Assembly: GCA_903836945.1 (NCBI GenBank)
Contig: CAILSO010000055.1
Span: 1 to 64,000 of the forward strand
Direction of reading: 5' to 3'
From: an uncultured Actinomycetes bacterium
Lineage (GTDB): Bacteria; Actinomycetota; Actinomycetes; Nanopelagicales; Nanopelagicaceae
Length of the DNA stretch: 64,000 bases
A program made the translations under genes and the position numbers. Positions 51,971-61,314 of the stretch are shown one piece after another. Each line of letters opens with the position of its first letter. Position 1 is the stretch's first letter. The notes beneath the pieces are model-generated. The model made no database searches. It was not told the origin of the DNA and saw only the letters and a list, made by a program, of their open reading frames with translations.

Positions 51971-52002
51971 GATTTGGGAAATAGTTGATTTGGGAAATAG
52001 TT
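51971..52002. repeat. Perfect 16-bp tandem direct repeat x2
   Basis: gatttgggaaatagtt at 51971-51986 and 51987-52002. Confidence 0.9.
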
Positions 52003-52033
52003 GATGTGAAAATCAGGAAATCGAGTGGGAGAT

Positions 52034-53167
52034 TTACTCGGAAGTGGTGCGTAACGCCTGATCTATATCGGCCCAGAGATCTTCAATATCTTCTATCCCA
52101 ACTGCGATCCGCACTAAGTTGGTGGGGATGGTTGCGCTTTCACTAGACCAGCGATGCCTACGCTCCCATAGAGTCTCAACGCCGCCAAGTGAAGTTGCAA
52201 AAGTGACTAACTTAGATGATTGGCAGGCAAGGTCTGCCGCCTTGACCCCTCCCTTAACATCTATCGAAAGTATTGCGCCAAAGCCCTTCATGAAACTAGC
52301 AGCCCGCTTGTGGTGCGGATCTGAAGTCAATCCTGGGTACCTAACTCGATCTACATTTGGATGATCGGAGAGGCGCTTGGCTAACTCCATGGCGTTCTCT
52401 TGGGCTTTTGCCAACCGCAGACTCAAGGTGCGCATCCCGCGTAGTGCCAACCAACTCTCAAATGGACCTGGGATAGCGCCGCCAAACTTTCGAACATCTT
52501 GCAATTTCAAATAAAGCGCCTCATCCTTTGTCGAAACGCTACCCATCAAAACATCACTGTGTCCGGAGATGAATTTTGTAACCGAGTTCATTGAAAAATC
52601 AGCTCCAAAATTTAGCGGCTTTTGAATAAGCCCGGTTGCAAAGGTGTTATCCACGCCTACTAATAACCCTGCCTTCTTCGCTACGGCAATAACTGTTGGT
52701 AAATCCGCAACTTCCAGCGCCGGGTTGGTTGGCGATTCGATCCAAGCAAATGAAGCACCGGGAATAGCAGCTAGAAACTCATCGGTATTTGAAACATCGA
52801 TATAGCGAACTCTTGCCCGCGATGAACTTTCGAGCTCTCGAAGAATGTTCATGGTACCGGTATATCCATTTTTGGAGGCAATAATCACGCTATCTAAAGG
52901 AAGCAACTTGAAGATTGCATTGATTGCTGACATGCCAGATGGAAAGAGCAGGGTTTGGCCAGCTTCTAGAAATTCAATTGCGCTTTCAAGCGCCGCCCAG
53001 CTTTGATTTCCAAATCTTCCATAACCAATTGTGCCTCCGGCTTGGTAAGTCGAGGTTAATTCAATTGGCGTATTAAGTGCGGCATCTGGAGTTCGCTCTG
53101 GACGTCCAGCTGCAACAACAATTGATTCCTCACTAAGTGATTTAATAAACTCGAAATCATTACCCAT
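52034..53167 (-). CDS. Trans-sulfuration PLP enzyme (cystathionine gamma-synthase/lyase family)
   Basis: TSTYQAGGTIGYGRFGNQSWAALE; VDNTFATGLIQKPL; MNSVTKFISGHSD. Confidence 0.88.
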   Translation of the reverse strand: MGNDFEFIKSLSEESIVVAAGRPERTPDAALNTPIELTSTYQAGGTIGYGRFGNQSWAALESAIEFLEAGQTLLFPSGMSAINAIFKLLPLDSVIIASKNGYTGTMNILRELESSSRARVRYIDVSNTDEFLAAIPGASFAWIESPTNPALEVADLPTVIAVAKKAGLLVGVDNTFATGLIQKPLNFGADFSMNSVTKFISGHSDVLMGSVSTKDEALYLKLQDVRKFGGAIPGPFESWLALRGMRTLSLRLAKAQENAMELAKRLSDHPNVDRVRYPGLTSDPHHKRAASFMKGFGAILSIDVKGGVKAADLACQSSKLVTFATSLGGVETLWERRHRWSSESATIPTNLVRIAVGIEDIEDLWADIDQALRTTSE

Positions 53168-54719
53168 TTAAGATCTCCAAAACTGCTTTAGCTGCATTAT
53201 GACCTGGAATTCCACTAACGCCACCGCCGCGAATTGCACCCGCGCCGCAGAGAAATAGATTTGAAATCTTGGTTTCAACGCCCCAACTTGGAAGTGTGTC
53301 ATCTTCCCTAAATGGCATAGATAGATCTTTGTGGAAGATATTTCCACGTGGAAGCGCGATCTCTTTTTCGATATCTAATGGGCTCTTGACCTCAATACAG
53401 AGCGAGCCATCACTGTTCTTAGCTAAGCATTCTTCAATTGGATCTACCAAGTATTCATTTAATTGGGCAAGGAGTTTTTCCTTAACTTCCAGCTTTACCG
53501 CCTCAGCATTTTTATCAAAGAGCGATGCGGGTAAGTGAATTCCAAATAGCGTTAAGGTCTGCATTCCCTGGGCCACCAATTCTGGTGACAAAATTGAGGT
53601 ATCAGAAAGAGTGTGGCAATACATTTCCGCCGGGATCCGATCCGGGACTTTGCCTGCCTTGGCCTGTTTGTAAGCTAATTGCAGATCTGAATAACTCTCA
53701 TCTATGTGGAACGTTCCGGCAAAGGCCTGCTTTGAATCAATCCCGGATTTCAATCTGGGCAATTTCTCCAACAACATATTTATTTTAATCTGACTTCCAT
53801 CAAGACTTTCTGGCGATGGTGTCCCAGCGATTCTTGCCAGTACTTGTGGTGCACAATTTGCAAGAACGAAATCAGATGCAAATTCCATATCGCCATGTTG
53901 CCCATTTGTAACTGATACTTTAAATCCATCGGCCGAAGAAGTGAGCTTTGTAACTTTTGAATCGGTCAAGATCGCTACCCCATTTGATGTGGCTAATGCG
54001 CGCAACTCATTAATCAACGCCCCCATGCCCCCAACTGGAACCTTCCACTCACCAGTGCCATTACCGATTAAGTGATAGAGAAAGCAGATGTTGGCATACA
54101 TTTCATGCGCATCCGTGAATGTTCCGATCAATCCATCGGTCAGGACTACACCGCGGACTAAATCATTTGAAAACCTTGCCTCTAAGCTCTCGCCTAGTGG
54201 TTGTTCCATTATCTGATCCCAAATTGGGTGGTTTACCTTTGAACGCAACTCGCTGCGGGTAGGTAATTTTTCAAGAAGGGTTGGCGAAATAGCTTCGGCA
54301 AGCTTAGAAACATCTTCGTAGAACTGCTTCCAGTTTGCAAACTCTGCATCACTACCTGTGATGTCGCGGAAATGCTGAGCGCTCTCGCCACTTAAATCAG
54401 TATTAACCAAGAGGCCAAGATTTTTGCCACTTGAATTATCCGGGGTGAATGATGCTACCGATCGCGAGATGGTTTTAAAATTTAAGCCAAGATCCTTAAC
54501 GATTTGTTCTGGGAGCAATGAAACCAAGTAGGAGTAGCGCGATAGCCTCGCATCGTATTCCGCAAAGACCCTTTGACTTACGCTAGCGCCACCGATCTCA
54601 GGATTAGCCTCAAGAATGGCAACACTTACGCCGGCCTTTGCCAAGTAACAGGCCGCTACCAAACCGTTATGGCCAGCCCCGATAATTACAACTTGGTACT
54701 TATTTTGACCCAATGACAA
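53160..54719 (-). CDS. FAD-dependent oxidoreductase, phytoene-desaturase/PYROXD2-like
   Basis: VVIIGAGHNGLVAACYLAKAG; C-terminal LFLCGAGAIRGGGVSGIPGHNAAKAVL. Confidence 0.88.
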   Translation of the reverse strand: MSLGQNKYQVVIIGAGHNGLVAACYLAKAGVSVAILEANPEIGGASVSQRVFAEYDARLSRYSYLVSLLPEQIVKDLGLNFKTISRSVASFTPDNSSGKNLGLLVNTDLSGESAQHFRDITGSDAEFANWKQFYEDVSKLAEAISPTLLEKLPTRSELRSKVNHPIWDQIMEQPLGESLEARFSNDLVRGVVLTDGLIGTFTDAHEMYANICFLYHLIGNGTGEWKVPVGGMGALINELRALATSNGVAILTDSKVTKLTSSADGFKVSVTNGQHGDMEFASDFVLANCAPQVLARIAGTPSPESLDGSQIKINMLLEKLPRLKSGIDSKQAFAGTFHIDESYSDLQLAYKQAKAGKVPDRIPAEMYCHTLSDTSILSPELVAQGMQTLTLFGIHLPASLFDKNAEAVKLEVKEKLLAQLNEYLVDPIEECLAKNSDGSLCIEVKSPLDIEKEIALPRGNIFHKDLSMPFREDDTLPSWGVETKISNLFLCGAGAIRGGGVSGIPGHNAAKAVLEILNG

Positions 54720-55842
54720 TCCGATCTACGGCTTCTGAAATTATCTTCTTACTTGTTGCAAAATTTAATCTAACAAACTGGCCCGAATTCGGTCCAAAAG
54801 TTATTCCGGAGTTGAAAGCCACTTTGCCACGTTCCAGCAATGCCTTAGCTGGATCCTCTCCTAGATTAAGAGCCGAGAGATCAAGCCAGCCAAGGTAGGT
54901 GCAATTAGGAATTCGATAACCAATTTCTGGCAATTTACTCGCTAACTCTTGCGCTAAGAACTTTCGATTTCTATCGAGGGTTTGTAAGGTCGCATCTAAC
55001 CAATCTTCACACTCAAAGGCCTTTGCTGCGGCGAGGGCGCCAAAAAGTGAAGCGCGATAATGAATCGCCATTGGCATCGACTTTGCTCGCTCTATTAGTT
55101 TTTCACCCTGCACAATGATCATTGCGCATTTAAGACCGGCTAAATTCCAGCTCTTGCTTGCGGCAGTGACACAGACACCAACTTCGCGAGCTGTTTCACT
55201 TACCGCCAGAAATGGAACGAACTTACTTTCGCTATAGACCAAGGGAGCATGGATCTCATCACTCATGACGGTTACATCATATTTTTTAGCGAGTTCTGCG
55301 AGCTGGGAAAGTTCTTCTTTGGTAAAAACTGTTCCAACTGGATTGTGAGGATTGCAGAGGAAATGTGCCTTGACCCCTGCCTGATACCCCTTCTCAATTG
55401 CTGCAAAATCTAAGGTGTAATGCAGACCATCTTTCTTTAACGGTGCATCATATGGTTCGGTCTTTAATTCATTAATCCAATTTAAAATGTTGTGATAAAC
55501 CGGGGTGTTATACATGACCTTATCGCCAGGCTTTAGAAATGTTCGAGAGAACTCAACCATTCCGACGCCAACATCCGTTGCGATAAATAGCTGATCAGAA
55601 TTTAGCGCCCAGCCCCACCTGCGAGAGGCGAAGGCGGCAAAATTGATCGCCAACTCTGGAACCGGTCCTAGATAACCGGTATCTGACTTTTTAATCATCT
55701 CGGAGAGAAGTTTGCGAATTGGTTTTGCGATCTCAAAATCCATCTCGGCAACCGGAAGAGGCAAGATTGAGGTATCAAATTCCCGCCATTTTGCACTCTT
55801 GCGACTCTGGAGCTTTGTTAAAGCGAGTCCATCAATTTTCAT
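54700..55842 (-). CDS. MalY/PatB-type PLP aminotransferase/cystathionine beta-lyase
   Basis: PLPVAEMDFEIAKPI; NPHNPVGTVFTKEEL; TAASKSWNLAGLKCAM. Confidence 0.9.
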   Translation of the reverse strand: MKIDGLALTKLQSRKSAKWREFDTSILPLPVAEMDFEIAKPIRKLLSEMIKKSDTGYLGPVPELAINFAAFASRRWGWALNSDQLFIATDVGVGMVEFSRTFLKPGDKVMYNTPVYHNILNWINELKTEPYDAPLKKDGLHYTLDFAAIEKGYQAGVKAHFLCNPHNPVGTVFTKEELSQLAELAKKYDVTVMSDEIHAPLVYSESKFVPFLAVSETAREVGVCVTAASKSWNLAGLKCAMIIVQGEKLIERAKSMPMAIHYRASLFGALAAAKAFECEDWLDATLQTLDRNRKFLAQELASKLPEIGYRIPNCTYLGWLDLSALNLGEDPAKALLERGKVAFNSGITFGPNSGQFVRLNFATSKKIISEAVDRIVIGSK

Positions 55843-55943
55843 AGCGCTGAGTATTGCAGGTTGACTCTCCTATTTCTAGAAAATTACCGACTTCTTTGGC
55901 GCCGAAAGTGGCTTTAATACTTTCCGTGTGAAGCTATTTTGTA

Positions 55944-56020
55944 GCGTGGGTACTTTAATGCGTGGGTACTTTAATGCGTGGGTACTTTAATGCGTGGGTA
56001 CTTTAATGCGTGGGTAATTT
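55944..56020. repeat. 16-bp tandem repeat (GCGTGGGTACTTTAAT), 4 exact copies plus a partial copy overlapping the 3' end of terC
   Basis: 55944, 55960, 55976, 55992 exact; diverged copy from 56008 in the CDS end. Confidence 0.95.
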
Positions 56021-56899
56021 GTGAGTCTTAAATAAACTCAGCACTGTGGTACCCAAAAGAACTCCCACAATTACTCCAAGGCTTACCTGCAAGGATATTG
56101 AAGGTATGTGAATGCCGAAGACTTTATGCCAACCCTGAGCTTCCGCCGCTTCAAAGACCAGTTTGATTCCGATGAAACCGAGAATTATTGAAAGGCCTTC
56201 GGTTAGGTAAATTAACTTCTGCATTAAGCCACCAATTAAGAAATACAACTGGCGCAGACCCATCAGCGCAAAGATATTTGCAGTCACAATAATGTATGGA
56301 TTTCTAGTTAAACCAAAGATTGCCGGGATCGAGTCAAAGGCGAATAGGACATTGGTGGTTGCAATTGCAACTAGAGCCACAACAAATGTCGAGGCTCCTT
56401 TTTTGCGAATAAAAGTAATTAACCGGCCCTCATGCCACTCTTCTTCTTCACTCTCCCTAATTAATGAGATTGCGGTATAAATCAGGAAGGCGCCAAAGAA
56501 GAAAAATATCCAAGAAAATCGGTTAACTACCGCAGATCCAGCGGCAATGAAAATTCCACGTAAGAAGAGTGAAGAAACTATGCCAATTAAGAGAACTAGC
56601 TCTTCCTTCTCCTTTGCCACCTTTAATCTGGCCAAAATTAAAATAAATACAAATAAATTATCGAAAGATAATGAGTACTCCGTAATCCAACCGGCAAAGA
56701 ATTCCTGGCGAGCTTGATGAGTGGACCACTGACCAAGTGAGAATCCAAAGGCAATTGCCATCGCAACATAAAAGAGCGTCCAAAGTATTGCCGATCGCAA
56801 TGAGGTTGTTTTATTCCGATTTTTAAAGGCCAGAACAAAGTCGAATCCAAGAAAAAGTAAGAGTCCGGCGACCGTCAATTCCCAGACCGATGCGCTCAT
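56003..56899 (-). CDS. TerC family integral membrane protein
   Basis: FFAGWITEYSLSFDNLFVFILI; LFAFDSIPAIFGLTRNPYIIVTANIFALMGLRQLYF. Confidence 0.93.
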   Translation of the reverse strand: MSASVWELTVAGLLLFLGFDFVLAFKNRNKTTSLRSAILWTLFYVAMAIAFGFSLGQWSTHQARQEFFAGWITEYSLSFDNLFVFILILARLKVAKEKEELVLLIGIVSSLFLRGIFIAAGSAVVNRFSWIFFFFGAFLIYTAISLIRESEEEEWHEGRLITFIRKKGASTFVVALVAIATTNVLFAFDSIPAIFGLTRNPYIIVTANIFALMGLRQLYFLIGGLMQKLIYLTEGLSIILGFIGIKLVFEAAEAQGWHKVFGIHIPSISLQVSLGVIVGVLLGTTVLSLFKTHKLPTH

Positions 56900-56928
56900 G
56901 GTTCATAAAATACAGTAGTTTTATCACC

Positions 56929-57627
56929 ATGGCCTTCACGACGCATGATGAGATGAAGAAGATAGTACGCAAAATTGCTCGCACTGATCCCGCTTTCGCG
57001 CCAATAATTAAGGCTTCCGCTCTTTGCAATATCGGTCTTGATCCAAAACTTGCCGATGATCTAAATCCTGCTAACCCTGCCAATACAACCAAAGCAAAGA
57101 AGAAATACAGCAGAACTCATTACCAAACTCTGGTGAATTCAATATTGTCACAGCAATTGGCCATTAAAGCTGCGGATACCATCATCGAACGAGTTAAGGT
57201 TCTAAATGGCGGGAAAATTACGCCGCAAACCATGGTGGAGCTATCTGCTAAAGATTTGCGTGTTGCTGGAGTGTCTGGCGCAAAGGCTCGTGCTATCGCA
57301 GAGTTAACCGATGCTGTACTTTTGAAAGATATTGCTTTCCATAAATTTCCTCGCATGAGCAATGATGAGATCAGCACATCTTTAACCAATATCTGGGGCA
57401 TCGGACGTTGGACCGTTGAGATGTTTTTAATCTTTCACTTAGGTCGGTTAGATGTTTGGCCGGTTGGGGATTTAGCAGTGCGCCGAGGTTGGGAGAAACT
57501 CCACAAGTTAAAGGAGCAGATCGAGCCCAAGAAATTGGATTTACTTGGGGAACAATTTGCTGGTTACCAAAGTGTTGTTGCTTGGTATTGCTGGCGCGCA
57601 ACTGAGGGAGACAGCTCTACTTGGTAG
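56929..57627 (+). CDS. DNA-3-methyladenine glycosylase II (HhH-GPD, AlkA-like); ORF extends upstream to 56890
   Basis: ILSQQLAIKAADTI; TNIWGIGRWTVEMFLIFHLGRLDVWPVGDLAVRRG. Confidence 0.9.
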   Translation: MAFTTHDEMKKIVRKIARTDPAFAPIIKASALCNIGLDPKLADDLNPANPANTTKAKKKYSRTHYQTLVNSILSQQLAIKAADTIIERVKVLNGGKITPQTMVELSAKDLRVAGVSGAKARAIAELTDAVLLKDIAFHKFPRMSNDEISTSLTNIWGIGRWTVEMFLIFHLGRLDVWPVGDLAVRRGWEKLHKLKEQIEPKKLDLLGEQFAGYQSVVAWYCWRATEGDSSTW

Positions 57628-57632
57628 CTAAA

Positions 57633-58169
57633 TTAAGAGACCGGAAAAGCAACCCCCGTACTTGAGTGGCAATCATATCCATTTGGGTTTTTCTCCAAAT
57701 ATCTTTGGTGATAATCCTCAGCCGGCCAATAAACATGAGGTATGGCATCTTGGATCTCTGAACAAATTTCACCAAGCCCCTCGGCTGTAAGAGCGATCTG
57801 ATATTTAGCCCTGGATGCGTTGGCTTTAGCCATTTGATCTTGCGAGGTGGTAAAGATTGCACTTCGGTATTGAGTACCGATGTCGCCACCTTGTTGATTT
57901 AGCGAAGTTGGATCATGCATCGTCCAAAATTCCGCAAGTAATCTCTCGTATGAAATTATTTTTGGGTCAAAAATTACTTCAACGGTTTCGGCGTGACCGG
58001 TAACGCCGGTACAAACTTGCTCGTAACTTGGCGATGGACGCGTTCCGCCCATATAACCGACACTCGTTGAAATTACTCCTGGCAAATTCCAGAATCGCCG
58101 TTCTGCGCCCCAGAAGCATCCGGTAGCAAAAAAGGCTCTCTCTTCTTCAGAAATTTGATTCATGGGCAT
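57633..58169 (-). CDS. msrA: Peptide methionine-S-sulfoxide reductase A
   Basis: ATGCFWGAERRFWNLPGVISTSVGYMGG; YHQRYLEKNPNGYDCH. Confidence 0.96.
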   Translation of the reverse strand: MPMNQISEEERAFFATGCFWGAERRFWNLPGVISTSVGYMGGTRPSPSYEQVCTGVTGHAETVEVIFDPKIISYERLLAEFWTMHDPTSLNQQGGDIGTQYRSAIFTTSQDQMAKANASRAKYQIALTAEGLGEICSEIQDAIPHVYWPAEDYHQRYLEKNPNGYDCHSSTGVAFPVS

Positions 58170-58212
58170 ATCTTTGCAGTAACGATAGGCTTACGCTCGC
58201 TAAAACTATCCC

Positions 58213-58284
58213 GCCCCCGTAGCTCAGGGGATAGAGCACTGCCCTCCGGAGGCAGGTGCGCAGGTTCGATTCCTGCCGGGGGCA
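58213..58284 (+). tRNA. tRNA-Arg (anticodon CCG)
   Basis: Acceptor GCCCCCG/CGGGGGC, anticodon loop CTCCGGA, T-arm GCAGGTTCGATTCCTGC. Confidence 0.95.
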
Positions 58285-58287
58285 CTT

Positions 58288-58299
58288 TGATACGTATCA
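58288..58299. promoter_or_regulatory. Perfect 12-bp palindrome TGATACGTATCA (candidate operator) between tRNA-Arg and whiB
   Basis: Self-complementary sequence seen directly. Confidence 0.35.
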
Positions 58300-58401
58300 T
58301 TCGATGCGCTCGGATTAACTCGCAGAAATTTCTAAATCGCGATAATTATCAGTAAATACCAATAAATTTTCGCAAATCACAAAAGTAAATCTCCTACACC
58401 C

Positions 58402-58430
58402 TTGTTATCAGAGCAATATCACGCGATAAT
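58402..58430 (+). promoter_or_regulatory. Candidate sigma-A-type promoter for whiB
   Basis: TTGTTA (58402-58407), 17-nt spacer, GATAAT (58425-58430); start codon at 58470. Confidence 0.55.
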
Positions 58431-58469
58431 TGCGCCTTCCAAAAGATAAAAATTTAAGGAGCATTCCCC

Positions 58470-58739
58470 ATGGACTGGCGCCATCAATCTGCTTGCCGAG
58501 AAGAAGATCCAGAACTCTTCTTCCCTGTCGGCAACACCGGCCCAGCTTTGGCCCAAATTGAAGAAGCAAAAAAGGTTTGCGAACGCTGTCCGGTAAAAGA
58601 ACCTTGCCTGGCTTGGGCTCTAGAGAGTGGTCAGGATGCTGGAGTTTGGGGCGGACTTTCCGAAGATGAACGACGGGCGCTAAAGCGTCGCGCAGCTCGT
58701 AACCGCGCACGCATGATGGAAAGCCAGAATCAGTTTTAA
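58470..58739 (+). CDS. whiB1: WhiB-family Fe-S transcriptional regulator, WhiB1-like by context
   Basis: MDWRHQSACREEDPELFFPVG...CERCPVKEPCLAWAL...GVWGGLSEDERR; beside pdtaS. Confidence 0.9.
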   Translation: MDWRHQSACREEDPELFFPVGNTGPALAQIEEAKKVCERCPVKEPCLAWALESGQDAGVWGGLSEDERRALKRRAARNRARMMESQNQF

Positions 58740-60202
58740 TTAACTACGAAATTTAATCCGGCAACTGTTTCATTTCCACTACGCCTTATCTCAATACTGC
58801 CCTTTAATTCATTTTCGGTAAGAGTTTTAACTATCTGCAACCCCAGATTTGATGACTCCCCCAAGTTAAAGCCCGCCGGCAATCCGACGCCATTGTCTAT
58901 AACTCGCACCTGGACTGTTGAATTTTCGCGCACGACTTCAACCCGCAACTCATCGCCACTTTGATCTAGACCGTGCTCTAAGGCGTTATGAATTAATTCG
59001 GTAATTACTAAAGCAAGTGGTGTGGCAATTTGAGAATCAAATATTCCAAAAGTTCCAACCTTGGAGACTTTTACTGGCCGAGAACTCAGCTCAATTGCAT
59101 TTGGAACAATTCGCTCATAGACCTCATCAAAGGCCACGCTTTCGGCAGAACTTGCGGAAAGTGTTTCATGAACGATGGCGATTGAGGCTACACGCCTAAC
59201 CGCTTCCGAGAGCGCCGCCTGAGCCGCAGGATCTTCAACACGTCTAGATTGCAGCCGAAGTAGCGCCGAGACGGTCTGTAAATTATTTTTAACTCGGTGG
59301 TGAATCTCGCGAATGGTCGCATCCTTGGTTAAAAGCGCGCGATCTCGCCTTCTAAGTTCGGTGACATTGTGAATTAAAACTATCGCCCCGATGTGGTCGC
59401 TACCGGCGATTAATGGCATCGCCAATAAATCAAATATGCCCGCGCTATTTTCAAATTCCTCGCGTCGCACACTCTTGCCACTCATGCGATTTAGCCAAGT
59501 TTCATCAGTTGGCTGCAATTGTTTTGGAATAACAGATTCAATTACTTCGCCCAATTTATGGTTCTCTAACTCACCGCTCCAACCTGCTCTGTTAAATGCC
59601 GATCTAGCATTTGGGCTGGCATATGAAATGGTTCCGGAGGCATCTAACCGAATTAACCCATCCCCAACGCGTGGGGCTGACTGCGAGCGATAAATATTAT
59701 TTTGGATTGGGAAGGTACCTTCTGCAACCATTCGATAAATCTTGTGCGCGATCTCACGATAATTCAATTCAAGCTTTGATGGTGTGCGCATCGATTCCGC
59801 GCTTCGGTGGCGCGAGATAACGGCAATCACTCTTCCTTCATAGGAGACCGGGATGATCTCCTGCTTGATCAAAATATCGCCCACTAATTCTGGTTCGATA
59901 TCACGATCAATCTCGCCCTTTGAAAGTGCCTGATCGATACGAGGATTTGCTCCCCAATTTAATTCATCGCCAATAACATCATTTGCAAAAACCGTGGCAG
60001 CAGTCGTGGGGCGAATATGTGCGAGGGCGATATGACCTTCTGGCCAACTCTGATAATCCTTACGTTTTGGTACCCACAAAATAAGATCTGCAAAAGATAA
60101 ATCCGAAAGCAATTGCCATTCGGCAAGTAGGTCGGCAATCCGCGCCCGGTCAGAATCGCTCAACGCGGTTTGCGTTGCGATCCGTTCCTCGAGCGTTGCC
60201 AT
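58736..60202 (-). CDS. pdtaS: Sensor histidine kinase, PdtaS-like (HisKA_2 type)
   Basis: REIHHRVKNNLQTVSALLRLQSRR; ITELIHNALEHGL; VIDNGVGLPAGF. Confidence 0.9.
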   Translation of the reverse strand: MATLEERIATQTALSDSDRARIADLLAEWQLLSDLSFADLILWVPKRKDYQSWPEGHIALAHIRPTTAATVFANDVIGDELNWGANPRIDQALSKGEIDRDIEPELVGDILIKQEIIPVSYEGRVIAVISRHRSAESMRTPSKLELNYREIAHKIYRMVAEGTFPIQNNIYRSQSAPRVGDGLIRLDASGTISYASPNARSAFNRAGWSGELENHKLGEVIESVIPKQLQPTDETWLNRMSGKSVRREEFENSAGIFDLLAMPLIAGSDHIGAIVLIHNVTELRRRDRALLTKDATIREIHHRVKNNLQTVSALLRLQSRRVEDPAAQAALSEAVRRVASIAIVHETLSASSAESVAFDEVYERIVPNAIELSSRPVKVSKVGTFGIFDSQIATPLALVITELIHNALEHGLDQSGDELRVEVVRENSTVQVRVIDNGVGLPAGFNLGESSNLGLQIVKTLTENELKGSIEIRRSGNETVAGLNFVVN

Positions 60203-60231
60203 AAGTTCTCCGATTTGAGTCTGAGGCTAAA

Positions 60232-61314
60232 TTACTTTAGCTCGGTAACGATCCTACCAATCTCCTTATTGAATGGGGAATTTCGTTTGCTCGGGGCACT
60301 AAAGATGCGATTTACCTTTGAGTCAATTGGTAAGACAAATTTTGCTTCACCACTAACCATCGAAAGAAAGCGCTTCTCCAATGCCCGATCCTCCCTTGTT
60401 GATCCCGATTGGTTTAAGAGATAGATAATCGGCAATTTTCTAATCAGGATTGGAAATTGGCTCATGAAGGCTTCAAGTCGAATAAGGCTTAGGCCAGTAG
60501 ATTTGCAGATATAGATCAATGTTGTTGTTTGTTCTAGGATGGAATTTATAAGTCCGGCCTGCCATCTTCGATCTGTCACAACTTCTTCTAGTGGTGGCAG
60601 TGCTCCAATATCAAAGATATTTAGCTTGGTTGTTAAATTGTGGTCCCTTGCCAGGCTGTTTGGCTTGGCGCTTGGATCAACTCGATGAACACCTAAGTTC
60701 GAATTTCCAATCTCACTTCGCCCTACTAAATATTCAATAGATTGGGATCGAACATCGGCATCGATAATCGAAACACCGCCAAATGCCGCGGCATAGTTGG
60801 CAATATTTAATGCTAAAAGGCTTCGACCTGGCGCCCCGGTAGTGCCGGTAACCGCGATGTTCTTAACCTTTGCAACCTTCTTTGAGTATTGCGAATCCTC
60901 TCTAAAGTGGGAGGAGGATCTTGGGACCGAACCTTCTGTATCACTAAATGTCGGTGTTTGGCCTTGTGCTGATGCTTGGTCCTGAACAATCAATGGCAGT
61001 CGCAATTGTGAGCGGATGTGACTCATTAATAGGTGGGCATTACTTCCAATCCCATCGATATTTATAAGAGTTATCGCCGGCGATTCAAAATTTTGCAAAA
61101 TATCTTTTACCAATCCAGGTAGATCGCTCTTGTAAATCAGAATCGTTCTGGTATTTGCGCCCCGCTCGGTTAAGAAATTACTTAGCCCCTCAAAGTCGAA
61201 GGCGCGAAAAACAATACTCCAACCTTGCGAGAAGAGCAGCTGCGATAAATAATCTTCAGCATCGGCATCAGCGATCGCGGTCACTACTTGAATTTGTGGG
61301 ATTTCAGATTGCAC
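60232..61314 (-). CDS. CpaE/MinD-like P-loop protein with atypical Walker A (GTTGAPGRS)
   Basis: KNIAVTGTTGAPGRSLLALNIANYAAAFGGVSIIDADVRSQS. Confidence 0.75.
   Translation of the reverse strand: MQSEIPQIQVVTAIADADAEDYLSQLLFSQGWSIVFRAFDFEGLSNFLTERGANTRTILIYKSDLPGLVKDILQNFESPAITLINIDGIGSNAHLLMSHIRSQLRLPLIVQDQASAQGQTPTFSDTEGSVPRSSSHFREDSQYSKKVAKVKNIAVTGTTGAPGRSLLALNIANYAAAFGGVSIIDADVRSQSIEYLVGRSEIGNSNLGVHRVDPSAKPNSLARDHNLTTKLNIFDIGALPPLEEVVTDRRWQAGLINSILEQTTTLIYICKSTGLSLIRLEAFMSQFPILIRKLPIIYLLNQSGSTREDRALEKRFLSMVSGEAKFVLPIDSKVNRIFSAPSKRNSPFNKEIGRIVTELK

Noticed and set aside
55944-56020. Possible CRISPR or iteron origin
   Set aside because: Head-to-tail units with no spacers; no replication or cas genes nearby; the unit overlaps a CDS end.
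58155-58355. 66-aa ORF across tRNA-Arg
   Set aside because: Overlaps a complete tRNA; no evidence of coding.
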